Assembly (NCBI GenBank): GCA_025506515.1
Contig: CM046443.1
Coordinates: 38,174,357 to 38,238,356, forward strand
Length of the DNA stretch: 64,000 nucleotides
Direction of reading: 5' to 3'
Source of the DNA: Flaveria trinervia
Lineage: Eukaryota > Streptophyta > Magnoliopsida > Asterales > Asteraceae
The notes below the pieces were generated by a model. The model saw only the letters and a program-made list of their open reading frames with translations, was not told where the DNA came from and did not search any database. This document shows positions 44,651-56,066 of this stretch, in pieces; position 1 is the stretch's first letter, and each line of letters begins with the position of its first letter. Made by a program: the position numbers and the translations under genes.

Positions 44651-46434
44651 TCATTCAAAACTACATGTGATAACTCTTCCAATATCTTTTGTTTGACAAG
44701 ACACATTTAGAAACTTAGCATAGTTTGGCATTTGTGCTAAGGCCTTCACCAAGGGCAGATTGATTTGGAGTTGCTTGAATAACCCAAGGAATTTGCCATA
44801 TTGTGCCTCCATTCTTTGTTGTCTAAAACGACCTGGATATGGAGGTGGTGGAACATAAGGTGGTAGTGGAACGTATTTCTTGGCTGGTTCTTCAATAACA
44901 ACAGGTTGCTTTTTCTTATCACTCGCATTACTTGGAGTTTCAGTTTCTACCTCTTCAAGGATGGGTTGTAATGTGGGTGCATCACCATGAGTAGTTTTGC
45001 CACTCATGGTGGTGATGGCTTTGACTTGAGCATTAGGGTTTGTTACAGTGTTGCTGGGCTAATCTCCTTGAGGTCTTTCAGATAGTTGTTGTGCTATTTG
45101 ACCTACTTGGTGCTCTATGGTTTGCAATGATGCTTTGTTGCTTTTGATGTCAGCTTCGTTTCTTTGGAACCTCTCCTCATTTCTTCGATCAGATTTCCAG
45201 ATGTGCTCATCTATGGCTTGTGTGGTTAACAATAACTGTTGCAATAAGTCTTCCATTGATGATGCTCCACGGTCTTGGTTACTACTGCTTGGACCTTGGT
45301 ATGGTGGTTTCTGTTGTTGGTAGGGTGGCTTCGGTTGAATCCAGATGATTGTTGGTTATTACCAGCATCTCTGTAATTCGAGTTGCTTCTCCAATTTGAG
45401 TTGTTGTTGTATGAGTTGTTTGGGCCTCCTACGTAGTCAACATCTTCAACCATCATAATGCATTATGGGCATTCATGGTCTTATGTGAATTTCCAAATGT
45501 GTTGAATCCTGTTGGAGTTTTCCTTAGCTCGCTTTGCAATTGTCCGAATTTTTTGGTTAGAGCTTCTAATTGGGCTGCAATTAGGGTTTCAGAGTCTGCT
45601 TGATGAATACATTTAGAACTAGGTTTAGTTCTTCAGGGATTGTAAGCAAAGCTCTTCTTAGCTGCTCTTTCTAAGGCTTGGTATGCTTCTGTTGGCGTGA
45701 CACTTCCGAAATCTCCTCCCGCACTTTGATCTACCACATGCTTGTGGGCTCCGTTGATTGCATCGTAAAAGGTTTGACACTGCAACCATAGATCAAGTTC
45801 ATGATGTGGGCATCTCCGAAAGAGACTTTTATATCTCTCCCATGCTGCGTGTAATGATTCATCGTCGTCTTGGCGAAAACTTGTGGTGCTGCTTCTTAGT
45901 TTGGCGGTGTGATCGGGTGGAAAGTATCTCAAAAGGAATTGTTCAGCCATTTCCGCCCATGTGGTGATGGAACTAGGCGGAAGTGAATCAAGCCAATCGA
46001 TGGCTTGGCCTCGAAGTGAAAATGGAAAAAGTCTTAGTCGAATGGCGTCGCCTGAACAATTATTGATTTTGAAGGTAGCACATATACGAAGAAATCGTGA
46101 TATGTGAGCATTAGGATCTTCGTCTTCTAACCCATGGAACTGAACAAAGTTTTCTACAAGCTGGATAATACTAGACTTAATCTTAAAATTTTTGGCCGCT
46201 ATTGCTAGTTGGACAACACTAGACTCATAACCATCTATTGACGGTGTGGCATAGTGTGTCATTTTAATTTCCTCGTCTTGGTTAGCCATGTCTTCTTCGG
46301 ATGATGTATCTTCCATAATGTCTTCTTCAATGACTGGTGTTGCTTGTTGTGATCTTTTGCACAATCTTTGATGGAAAAGTCATTTGGGTTCTGGAAGAGG
46401 CGGAACAAGTTCAGAACTAGATGAGTCGGACATA
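44651..46434 (-). pseudogene. Element F gag (Retrotrans_gag type)
   Basis: The likely start is the ATG at 46434-46432 (MSDSSSSELVPPLPEPK). A single in-frame TGA at 46382-46380 follows, after which the same frame is open to 45633. This holds the gag core: VENFVQFHGLEDEDPNAHISRFL, then LRLFPFSLRGQAIDWLDSLP and FLLRYFPPDHTAKLRS. After shifts, 45226-45456 gives the Asn-rich NNSYNNNSNWRSNSNY part. Then 45059-45256 gives the coiled coil ending LQTIEHQVGQIAQQLSERPQG, and 44651-45007 the proline-rich and C-terminal part. This domain order is typical of Athila gag. A zinc knuckle is not readable. Confidence 0.85.
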
Positions 46435-46600
46435 CACTAACTTAAAGAAGCATAAACTAACTAAGGCTTGAAATGAATCAGGCAAAAGTAAATAAACTAA
46501 CTAAGGAAAACTACCTAAAAATAAAAATGATGTTAAACAAAAATATATTAACAAGTTATATACAAGATAGTCAAAATTTTAGGTCTTTCAAACTGCCTTG

Positions 46601-46620
46601 TGTCCCCAACAACGGCGCTA
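46601..46620 (-). promoter_or_regulatory. Element F primer binding site (tRNA-Asp-like)
   Basis: The minus strand reads TAGCGCCGTTGTTGGGGACA just inside the 5' LTR. This is close to the TGGCGCCGTTGCCGGGGA site used by Athila elements, with a G-to-A change at position 2. Confidence 0.82.
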
Positions 46621-46626
46621 AAAACT

Positions 46627-48326
46627 TGGTGGTTTGCGGATAGTATATATATTTTGATAAAAATTTATTGCACTGATTCAGTTTTAATTGGTTACTACTA
46701 ATATTAAACCACACACACAAAAGGCAGTGTACCTGTTGTGTGGTAAGATAGTGTTGGTATGAACCGAGTATCAATCCGTGGACACACCTAGCCTACTCAA
46801 CAAACTTGATGTTTGACTATCAGATTGGTTTTTGTTAAAGAAAATGATAATTTGCATTGGAATGATTTTTAGGATTTAAAAATAAACAATAATAGAAAGG
46901 AAGTAACCTAAGATTTAAATCGTTTGGATTTAAAACCAGAGAATAAAAGTTATCATTCTAATTAGATTCCACTTATGTAACGTGATAAATTGGTGGTGTG
47001 ATTTAAAGATATGGATTAATGTAATTATGTTAATGTTTATAAAGATGAGCAGGCATGATTTCTCATCTATCCTACTACCGTAGTGACTTGATCCTGTCAG
47101 ACTGAGTTTTACTATTCAGATCAAAGCCCTAGTAATGTAGGTAAATCTTTTGTGACCTATTTGACATACGATTTCTGAAAACATAACTTAATGTTAAAAA
47201 GAGAGTTGATCAGGTTCCTTCCTAACATATCATTAATTTTAGAAAATCGTAACAATTACTAAAGTTTCCAAACTAATAAAAGGGAACCCGTAAATGATCA
47301 GAAAGTTAAAGTGATACGATTTCTTATAACCATTTCTAGTTCATTAGCCATGGATTTATTATGAAGACCGTTTTCGCGAATGAAAGTTAATCATACGGTT
47401 TTTCAACTTCGTATGACGATCACAATCACAAACCATAAATTTATAACTTCCCATTCAAATGTAGATGCAATCCATCAATAGTTTTCCCAAGACCACCGTA
47501 ACATTAACATAATATTTTTCACACCATTAGTTCATCACAAATTACATAAGTTTCATCCGATTAGGATGATAAAAAGAGTTTAGCTCATAATGAGCTTGAA
47601 CATAACAACATATAACAAGAAGGTAGATATGTAATCATCGGTGAAATGGAGCAATCAAACCAATAATCCACAATGGATGGCGTTTAGACGATCCCGAGCT
47701 TCTTCCAAGTGTTGTATGCACCTCCCGAGCCTTGAAATGACCTTGAAGTCTTGATTCTCGAGAGAGTTTTGCAAAGTAACTCTCCCACCAATGCTTGCCG
47801 AAAATGGTGAACTTAGACTTCTATTTATAGGCTTTCCGGAGTGTTTAAGCACGGCCCCGTGCCTAAAAGGTACGGCCCTGTTCAAGTACAACACCTACGA
47901 AAGTTGGTCGGCTCGTACATGCACGTTGTGTCGGGCACGACCCCGTGCTAAATGGGGCACGACCCCGTGTTGGAGGTAGGGCACGACCATGTGCCTTATG
48001 GGGCACGACCCCATATCTACTTTTAGGAGACAGTACTTTTGTCCTTGTCAGATGTCCAAACACGGGGGTGTGTTAATTTAGCACGGGGGTGTGTTTCTAG
48101 CAAAGCATGGGGGCATGCTTAAAGAGGCACGACCCATGCATGGACTCCGAAGCTCGGATTACTTCAAAAACTTGAAGAATATGCTTCATTTGTCCATCTT
48201 GCCCTTTTAAACACCTGAAAACACAAATTTACGTTTTTAAGTATATTTTCATCATTTTAAGGAAGGTATTAAGGAATAAATGCTGTGCTTTTGATAGGAT
48301 TTTTATGTATAATTTGGAGCACATCA
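46627..48326 (-). mobile_element. Element F 5' LTR
   Basis: 1,700 bp, ends TGGTGGTTTGC...GGAGCACATCA. It is about 19 bp longer than its partner, mainly because the GCACGRCCCCGTG cluster (about 47850-48140) has an additional unit near 47976-48015. Confidence 0.9.
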
Positions 48327-48466
48327 TCTTTCAATTTCGAATTGTGTAGCATATAGCATTTAGTTTCGCTTGGTACATGTTTTGATAAAAAATGGGTCAG
48401 AAGTGAGCGAAACTACCGACGAATCTATAGTTTCACATAGCGAAACTACCAGCGAATCTATGATTT
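48327..48466. other. Flank of element F with GCGAAACT motifs
   Basis: 140 bp of host sequence beyond the F target duplication. It contains GCGAAACTACC repeats like those in the element G leader at 33380-33560, consistent with F having split one earlier element. Confidence 0.4.
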
Positions 48467-49570
48467 TGTTGGAACCCAAAAAGTTGAAAATTTTTATTTC
48501 CTTTTAATATATGTTTATTTAGAAAATAATTAAGATAAGAACAAAAACAATAATAAAATAAAAGAATCAAAAATAAAAAAAATCAAAAATAAATAAATAA
48601 ATAAATAAAAATGCCCCATAAGACATAACATAATTTTAGAAAATTAAGAAAAATAGAGAGACAAAATTAAAGTGAAATGAAAAATATAGAGATACTATAA
48701 ACTGAAGAGATCTTTTAGAAAATCAATGTTTGGCGGGATTGATGATATACTTGTCCTTTTAAACACATTCATTCTTTTCATCAAGTGAACTGCAGCTTCT
48801 GTTATCATGTATTTGGTGTGTTTAAAGAAAACTTAGATGACTCAATCCATATATACATTTGGCAAAGAAACTCATCCTGTCCTCATGATATATTGAACAA
48901 ATAACACACTCTGCTTGATTATGATATTAAGAACAACGGAGATCTTTTAGAAAAGAAGCACAGACCTTATAGATGTCAAATGATGAGAGCTCTAGGTCTA
49001 TACTCACGAATAACAAAGGAGATGATCATTTTGTTAAGACTTATGAGAACTTCAGGACTATACTCACGTATAACAAAGAAGATCATCATGATGTGCTAAT
49101 GAGAGCTCCAGGTGTATACTTACGTAAAACATAAGAGATCATCACTCCGGGTCAATGTTCACACATAGCAGAGGAGATAAACGCGTAATAATATACAACA
49201 AGGAGATTCTTTGATACAAAAATGAGTTTCTTTGATACAAAAAGGAGCTAGCAACTAGCTAATGAGATAATATGGGGAGGGAAACAATGATACTTCAAAA
49301 ACACATCAAAGAAGAGGTATCACGTTCTCAATCCTTTTTGAACAATGACTGACTTAAAACATTGTGAATGCCAAGAATGTTAAAGGGATAATCTGAGTCA
49401 ATAAGTTTCTTATTCTATTAGTTTAGCCACAAGATCACTGTCTACTTTGCGTTCTACCTAAGCCTACCATGCATATTCCAACACAATACTATTGACCTCC
49501 TTCAGAACTTTCATGCAAGAAACAATTTTATTTTAGAGAATTCTACAATGAAGACAAGAAACAAGAATAC
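48467..49570 (-). mobile_element. Probable copia LTR (3' LTR of element C or of a related element)
   Basis: Plus-strand ends TGTTGGAACCC...AAGAATACA give TG...CA. In minus orientation it is preceded by a purine tract, TTTCAGGGGAGATATT (about 49581-49596), as a 3' LTR should be. About 450 bp further in gene order upstream lies a copia RNase H end. No second copy exists in the window, and the 5' LTR of element C has a different sequence, so the pairing is unclear. Three to four units of about 63 bp (GAGAGCTC.AGG.CTATACTCACG-like) repeat at 48975-49185. Confidence 0.5.
48975..49185. repeat. Imperfect tandem repeat of about 63 bp
   Basis: Units begin GAGAGCTCTAGGTCTATACT, GAGAACTTCAGGACTATACT and GAGAGCTCCAGGTGTATACT, each followed by CACG/TACG and AACAAAGRAGATCATCAT variants. 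A fourth, more diverged unit follows. Confidence 0.6.
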
Positions 49571-49639
49571 ATTTATTAATATCTCCCCTGAAATTTCTAC
49601 AAATCTACAAGATTGAAGAAATTTCTAAGTAAAGTAAGA

Positions 49640-49641
<2 letters not shown>

Positions 49642-49693
<52 letters not shown>

Positions 49694-49821
49694 ATACATA
49701 TATATACATATATATATATATACACATATATATACATATATATATATATACATATATATACATATATACATATATATATATACACATATATATACATATA
49801 CATATATATATATACATATAC

Positions 49822-49868
<47 letters not shown>

Positions 49869-49884
49869 CATACATATATATATT
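49642..49884. repeat. TA/TG/CATATA microsatellite
   Basis: About 240 bp of alternating (TA)n and (TG)n with TATATACA variants. Tyr/Ile-rich open frames on both strands here are artefacts. Confidence 0.97.
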
Positions 49885-50020
49885 ATTTTTTCTTTTTATT
49901 ATTATTTTTATGTCAAATAATGAAAGGTTATGGAGCTTATAATTAAAAAGAAACAGAATGAAAAAGAATTATGTACAAAAATGACTTTAGACAATTAAGA
50001 AAACGAGTTTTAAAATGATA

Positions 50021-50311
50021 TCAATTATAACAAGAAGACCAATTCATAAAAATGAGGTTTGTCGAACGGTTTAGTGAAAAGATCAACTTTTTGATTTTTA
50101 GTAAAAATAAAAATAATGTCATAAAACCCTTTTCTTGAGCATCATGGATTGCATGAATCCTTTTCTCGATGTGCTTGGTGCGGGAATGGTGAATTTGATT
50201 CATTGCAAGTCCAATGGTAGCTTCATTATCACAAAATAAGGGAGTGTGGAGAAAGAATGTCACCTGAAGGAATAATATTTGTTGGGTTATTGGAGATGGA
50301 CATATCATCAA
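50021..50311 (-). pseudogene. Element C: RNase H C-terminal remnant
   Basis: The minus strand reads FCDNEATIGLAMNQIHHSRTKHIEKRIHAIHDAQEKG, the end of copia RNase H. After a shift it continues to NRSTNLIFMNW. Directly upstream lies the integrase C-terminal linker, so the RT and most of RNase H are missing. Either a large deletion joined the two, or they come from different elements. Confidence 0.8.
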
Positions 50312-51146
50312 AAAATATTAGAAGATTAGAGGTGTTGAAAACAGTGCTTGAGTCAAAGAACCATGCGGGTTCTGATCTAACATGTAAGGAATTAGATTCC
50401 TGCCAATTGACATAGAAGGACTCATGCACAATACGTGTTCTCTTGTTATACATTCGATAAGCTTTTTGAGAGGATGAATAACCAAAGAAGTAACACTCGT
50501 CTGATATGGCACCAAATATCGTCTTTTGCGCCTGGGTGTTGAGTAAGGTACACGAGCATCTGAATGGACGAAAGAAATTAGTCAATTGCTTCCTTTTATG
50601 AAACAGTGCATAACGAGTCTTTATTTTGTCTTTAACAATCAACACCTGGTTAAGAACATAGGAAGCACAATTCACTACCTCAGCCTAAAAAATAATTGGT
50701 AAAGCTGACACAATCAACATAGTATGCACGGCTTCAATAAGAGTGCGATTCTTCTTTTCAGTAACACTATTTTGCTGAGTTGTTCTAGCTAATCTAAACT
50801 GTCTCAAAATTTCTTTACTTTCATAGAAGGAATCAAAGATGTGATTTCTAAACTCGGTACCATTGTCGCTTTGAATAGCCATTACCTTCCTCTTGCTTAT
50901 CACTTTAATTGAAAGAATTAACTTCAGCAGCTCTTCAACTGCTTCTCCTATAAGGGCTAGAAATTTCACCCATGAATACCTTGAAAAATCATCTGTAACA
51001 ACAAGCTCAAAATATTTCTTAGCAATGGATTTAACATTGATTGGGCCAAACAAATCAGTATGTAACAACTCGAGGGGATTAAAAATGCTATTTTCAAGTT
51101 TTGGTTTATGAGGTTTCTTATGTTGTTTTGCTTTAGCACATGCCAT
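50229..51146 (-). pseudogene. Element C integrase (triad retained)
   Basis: Two open pieces (50685-51146 and 50229-50675) are separated by one stop. They show CAKAKQHKKPHKPK after the zinc region, ELLHTDLFGPINVKS (first Asp), IQSDNGTEFRN (second Asp) and TTQQNSVTEKKNRTLIEAV (catalytic Glu). The C-terminal half then reads FRPFRCSCTLLNT...GYSSSQKAYRMYN. All three catalytic residues are present. The frame ends in a Ser/Asn-rich linker just before the RT deletion. Confidence 0.88.
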
Positions 51147-51682
51147 GCATTTCTCAACAACATAAAAGTATTTTAATGGTAATCCCCTAACAAGATTCTT
51201 TTTAACTAACTTGTTAATATCATTGAAATTAACATGGCCCTATATGCGATCCCACAAGAAAGATTCAAATGTGGAAGCTTTAGATAGAAGGAAAGTGACA
51301 GTGGATGTGGATTCTTCAGATCCAATGCCAAGAAGATATGTATCATTCTTTTTATGGAGCTAGCACCACTCCTCAGGAGCAGCAAACCCAAGTTTCAGAA
51401 ATAAACATTCATTGGAGAGAAAAAGAACCGAGATGTTTTTATCACAAATCTGAGAGACGCTTAAAAGATTGAAGGCGAGCTCTGGCACAAAGTTAACTTT
51501 TTCTAGTGTAAGGTATCCATTAGAGACCTCCCCTTGACCAATCATTCTACCACCATTGTGATGATACGATAATTTGTCAGCAGTCCTTTGGTCCTTTCAT
51601 ATGTCTGGATCATCCACTATCAACATGCCAAACACTATTTACATATTTAGTGGATGACTCTTGCTATAATAGAATCAAGAGA
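51147..51682 (-). pseudogene. Element C protease and GAG-pre-integrase
   Basis: Near 51640-51590 the minus strand reads WHVDSG, a stop, then SRHMKGPKDC, the copia protease active site DSG with a stop directly after it. The piece 51360-51545 gives LTLEKVNFVPELAFNLLSVSQICD, the end of protease, and 51206-51391 the GAG-pre-integrase part with frame changes. The core is recognisable but broken. Confidence 0.78.
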
Positions 51683-54604
51683 TTAACCAGCTGAAACAGG
51701 ATCCCATGTTTTAACAACTTTGGGCTTTGGTGTAGATGATCTATTGCTAAAGAAATTATTAACAAGATGAGTTAATCTACTGCCAAAATAATTCTTATGA
51801 ACATGTTTGTGAAGAAGCACATGACAGTTTTTAATTACCTGATCATCTTTACCACACCTAAAGCAATGAGATTTTAATCTAGGTCCATTATGCCTCAAGT
51901 TAGGAATTTTATCTTTGTATATTTCCATATCGCATTCAGACAATCTAGAATCAACATCACTGTAAGTCTCATACATATCTCTGGTTCTATTTTTGTCTTT
52001 TATAGAATGATTAGTTTCATATCTTGATGCATTCTCATGTGAAGTACATGTGGTAATTGTACCACTTGTGCTTGCACAACGAGACGACACTATCCTTTCA
52101 TTATATTGTAAAATATTAATTGAGGTAAATGATGGAATGGGATGAGAAAAGAATTTTTCAAAACAATTTTTATTATTTTTATCTTTACTCTCGAGAACAG
52201 AATCATTCACCACGTCATTCATACAAGCATTAGAAGCATCAACATTACATCTGAAATCATTTAATAAAGACGTGGAAACATCACTAGAAAACACAGAATC
52301 AATGTCTAAGATAGATTTTTGGAAATAAAAACAAAACTTAAACTATAGCAATGATCTAAAACAGAACGTTAAGGTGTAGGTGTACTAAAGGTATTGCATC
52401 CATGCCCACTCGTCGGTCCATAACCATACTCCTCACGTACTTCCTTATAATTCAAACCTTCTAAACCTACAGACATACTATTAGTATTCATTTGAATCAA
52501 ATCATTTGAAGGGTGTGGAACAGGCATAGGTGAATAACAATTAGTACTAGGAGGAGGATAAATCGACACATTTTCATAACCCAAACCCGTTTTGATACTA
52601 GCCCCCTGTTGTGATTTACACAAATCGTTATTTTTCATTCTAGAAATTGTCCATTTATCAAGCATTGACTATAGTTTACTAGTTTCAAATTCATCAAGTG
52701 CAACTCTTTCAGTCAAAGTATTTATTTCAACATTTCTTTCTAAAATAATTCTTTTTAAATGTTCATGTTTTTTAAAGCCTCATTTAATTTAACAAAATAT
52801 TTTGACTCGTTTGGTTTAAACTCTTCATTAATTTGTTTAAGTCCTTTTCATTGTCAAGCAACAATGATTTTCTTTATACACACCAAATAACCTTATCTTG
52901 CAAGCAGATGAACACATGTCTTGTATACCTTATAAGGGGGGCCCATAACCACTTTCTCAGCTTCCCGAGCCTTTTCACATTGACACACTAGAGTACTCTT
53001 CAAGTTTTCCTCAATAATGGATGCAACATCATTCTTCTATTTGCTCTTCTCTTCTGTCTGGTTCCATGTTGTCTTTACCCTCTCACCTTCACATTCTTTC
53101 AAATCATCACCCATTAAATCTCCAGTCTCAATCTTCTCAGTGCACTCCTTCCTTTTATTTTTAACACCTTGAGATACTTCAACTTCACTTCTGAATCCCT
53201 CGAAGGGATCAAACTATTCCACATTTTTCTCCTCTTCTATAACCTCAGCAACAAGGACCTGGTTGATTTCTTCTTTAGTTTCCTTAACTTCTACACTCCG
53301 GTCAAAACTTGAAATCAAAGCAGTATCTTTTTTCTGTTTACATTCATCCTTTTCTCCACTTGAAGCTAGTCTTAGAACTACAAATTTGCTTGGATCTGTG
53401 AGAATTAGCAATGGGCATCTTCTTTTGAAATGTCCTAACTGCTTGTAGTTGAAATATTCAAATTTGGATTTATCAAAACCTAATTTAGAGTTGGAGTTTT
53501 GACCTCCAATGTTCTTCCTTCCTGTTATTTCCACAAACCTTCTTGCTCTAACAGTCAACATCGCTATTTGCCACTGTATGTTGATTTCTTCTAAATCATC
53601 TGGATCCACCTGATACATGTCTTCCATTGTCATCCCTTTCACTTTTAGTTCTCCGGCCACCAATGCCTCCTAACTGTGCATAAACATGCCAAACAGTGCC
53701 ATTGTTTCAGATGGGATTGAGATTCTAGAAGTAGCTTTTGAGTTAGCTTGATCTCTGACAGAGTTAATACGACCACCAAGTTGATCACATAAGACATTTG
53801 AGTTCACTCCTCCTTGTCTAGATACTTGCATTGGTGAGTTTGCAGCGGAACTAAGCAATGCAACATTTTGTGGAAAACTGGATGATGGTATCTTGGACTA
53901 ATCAAACTCCCTTCTCTTCATGTCTAATTCAAATGATTTAAGCTTGTTGATATTCATGTCTAATTTAAATGATTTAAGCTTTTTGATAATGTCCATAAGC
54001 TTGTAATTAGTAAACCCTTTCTCTTGCTTTAGCATTCTCACCTATAAGCTCCATTGCGGTGGAAGTAAATCCAACAACCTATTCACTTGTTCACTATTTG
54101 AGTTTTTTTATCATACTTCTTTAACGTGCTTGAGACAGTCAGAAAATGATTTGTCCAGTCAGTAAGACTCTCATTCTTGTATCCCACAAATAAGTTGAGC
54201 TCCTTCTCAACTTGTATACTTTTGTCATTCACTAACTCATCATTTCCATCGTAAAATTCACATAGAGCATCATAAAGAGACTTGGCATTCTTGTGTTCAG
54301 CAAAACGGTTGTAAATATCTGGTGTGAGGCATAGAGTTACTGCTCCAAATGCTTTCTGATCCCTATCAATCAACTTCAGATCCTTTTCATTGAACATGGT
54401 TGGTTCCTTGTTTTGAGAGACTACTTCCCCAATAGTAACAGTCGGAATGTGTGGACCAGAGATAATTGATTCCCATTAATTATGATCCATGTAGTAAAAG
54501 AATGCTTTTAGACATTTCTTCCAATCCTCAAAATTATCTCCATTGATCAGCGTCGGGGGTCTATTGGGTGCCACACTCTCTAAATTAGCAAGGGTAGTCA
54601 TCAT
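51683..54604 (-). pseudogene. Element C gag (UBN2 type, both zinc knuckles damaged)
   Basis: The start is the ATG at 54604-54602 (MMTTLANLE). Open pieces: 54083-54397 (DRDQKAFGAVTLCLTPDIYNRF...LYDALCEFYDGND, gag core), 53670-53858, 53214-53663 and 51683-52294. The first knuckle reads YFNYKQLGHFKRRC, with two Cys changed to Tyr. The second reads CFRCGKDDQVIKNC, with the His changed to Gln. Between them is a 1 kb spacer with Ser/Asn-rich and Pro-rich pieces (52369-52665). Particle assembly and RNA packaging would both fail. Confidence 0.82.
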
Positions 54605-55352
54605 TACCATGGTAGTTTCTTAGAAGAATTGGTAGTTTCATTCAAGTGGGTAATTCCACTGCTACTTTCACTGATAATATCGGCAGTAGTTCCGCTAGCC
54701 AACGGCTTGATTATGCTAGTTTCGTAGACTGTTTCGCTTGAAACTAGCCTGAATTTTTTGTTCAAATGTAATTTTAGCAGCAATTTCGCTTGATAATGGA
54801 TCAAAAGCACTGTTGAACTTTCATTCAATGATGGTACTTTTGCTGAGGTTGGAAAACGATCACAATAAACAAAACACTCGTAGTTTTGTTCCCCAATAGT
54901 AACAGTCGGAATGTGTGGACCAGAGATAATTGATTCCCATTAATTATGATCCATGTAGTAAAAGAATGCTTTTAGACATTTCTTCCAATCCTCAAAATTA
55001 TCTCCATTGATCAGCGTCGGGGGTCTATTGGGTGCCACACTCCCTAAATTAGCAAGGGTAGTCATCATTACCATGGTAGTTTCTTAGAAGAATTGGTAGT
55101 TTCATTCAAATGGGTAATTCCACTGCTACTTTCACTGATAATATCGGCAGTAGTTCCGCTAGCCAACGGCTTGATTATGCTAGTTTCGTAGACTGTTTCG
55201 CTTGAAACTAGCTTGAATTTTTTGTTCAAATGTAATTTTAGCAGCAATTTCGCTTGATAATGGATCACAAGCACTGTTGAACTTTCATTCAATGATGGTA
55301 CTTTTGCTGAGGTTGGAAAACGATCACAATAAACAAAACACTCGTAGTTTTT
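54425..55352. repeat. 464-bp tandem duplication across the element C gag start
   Basis: 54425-54888 and 54889-55352 are nearly identical (offset 464 bp, about five differences seen). Each copy holds the gag start with MMTTLANLE and upstream leader sequence. The copy at 54425 is joined to the rest of gag. The other leaves an extra start fragment in the leader. Open minus frames at 54604-54828 and 55068-55292 are leader sequence. Confidence 0.93.
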
Positions 55353-55673
55353 CTGGTTGAAGCTTATAGTTTCGTTGGTTAAAGCTCATAGTTTCGCTGG
55401 TTGAAGCTCATAGTTTCGCTGACAGAACAGTAATATTGTTGGATGATCGTAGAAAACTTTTTGAATAGGAAATCAATCCAAAATCAATCAAATCTTAATG
55501 AACTTGAGATATGATGATTACCAAGGCCTTCCCAACCAAGAACTAACCAATTTCAATCAAATTCCATATCCGATACACCGAATATTTGATCTGGAATTGA
55601 TGAAATAGCGAAATTGAACTCAACCAACCAAAAACCCCAAACAATCAAGAGCACAAAGGCTCTAATACCATTT
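55353..55673 (-). other. Element C leader and primer binding site
   Basis: Leader with repeated GTTTCGCTGGTTGAAGCTCA motifs (about 55360-55425). The iMet-type primer site with one change (minus TGGTATTAGAGCC) lies at 55658-55670, three bases from the LTR. Confidence 0.8.
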
Positions 55674-56066
55674 TGTCGGGCAAACTGATCGAATACAGTA
55701 CAATTGATTGAGAGAATCGTTCAATATCAATACCAAACACACAATAGAAGCAATTAACGATGAAGAATATACCAAAAGTACTCAAAAGCAAACAATAAAA
55801 TCCAATACAAACAATAGAATAAAAGCTCAATAATATTTGAGTGAAATTCTAGCATACAAAGTACTCTTGCAACAATGATAGTTCCTACAATGATAGAAAT
55901 ACGGATTAGGGTTTTACAAGGGTTCCTACAATGATAGAAAGAAATTCTATATATAGAAATGATAGTCTTGCTCATAGTTTCACTGAGCGAAATTATCATG
56001 CCCAAGCCTAGTTTCGCCCGACTGAGAAACACAATTTCGCTAGGTGAAACTAACAACTGACTATGA
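55674..56066 (-). mobile_element. Element C 5' LTR, truncated
   Basis: Starts TGTCGGGCAAAC on the plus strand and matches 18287-18690 of the other family C LTR. It stops at CTGACTATGA, where the next 140 bp of that LTR are missing and RT-RNase H sequence of another element begins. Confidence 0.82.

Larger units (their letters stand above)
33773..48326 (-). mobile_element. Element F: full-length Athila-like Ty3/gypsy retrotransposon
   Basis: Minus orientation: 5' LTR 48326-46627, tRNA-Asp-like primer site, gag, protease, RT, RNase H, integrase, spacer, Athila-type ORF, 3' non-coding region, PPT and 3' LTR 35453-33773. RT before integrase defines Ty3/gypsy. The primer site, gag type and downstream ORF point to Athila. 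The flanks GCTTT (33768-33772) and TCTTT (48327-48331) are a target duplication with one mismatch. The LTRs are near-identical over long stretches, so the insertion is fairly young. A copia solo LTR (42664-43455) later landed in the RT. Confidence 0.9.

Noticed and set aside
49597..49946. Tyr/Ile-rich open frames on both strands
   Set aside because: They are translations of the TA/TG microsatellite with no protein signal.
54604..55292. Two 74-codon minus ORFs (MNESSTVL...)
   Set aside because: They are the gag leader read in frame, made similar by the 464-bp duplication; element gag starts downstream of each.
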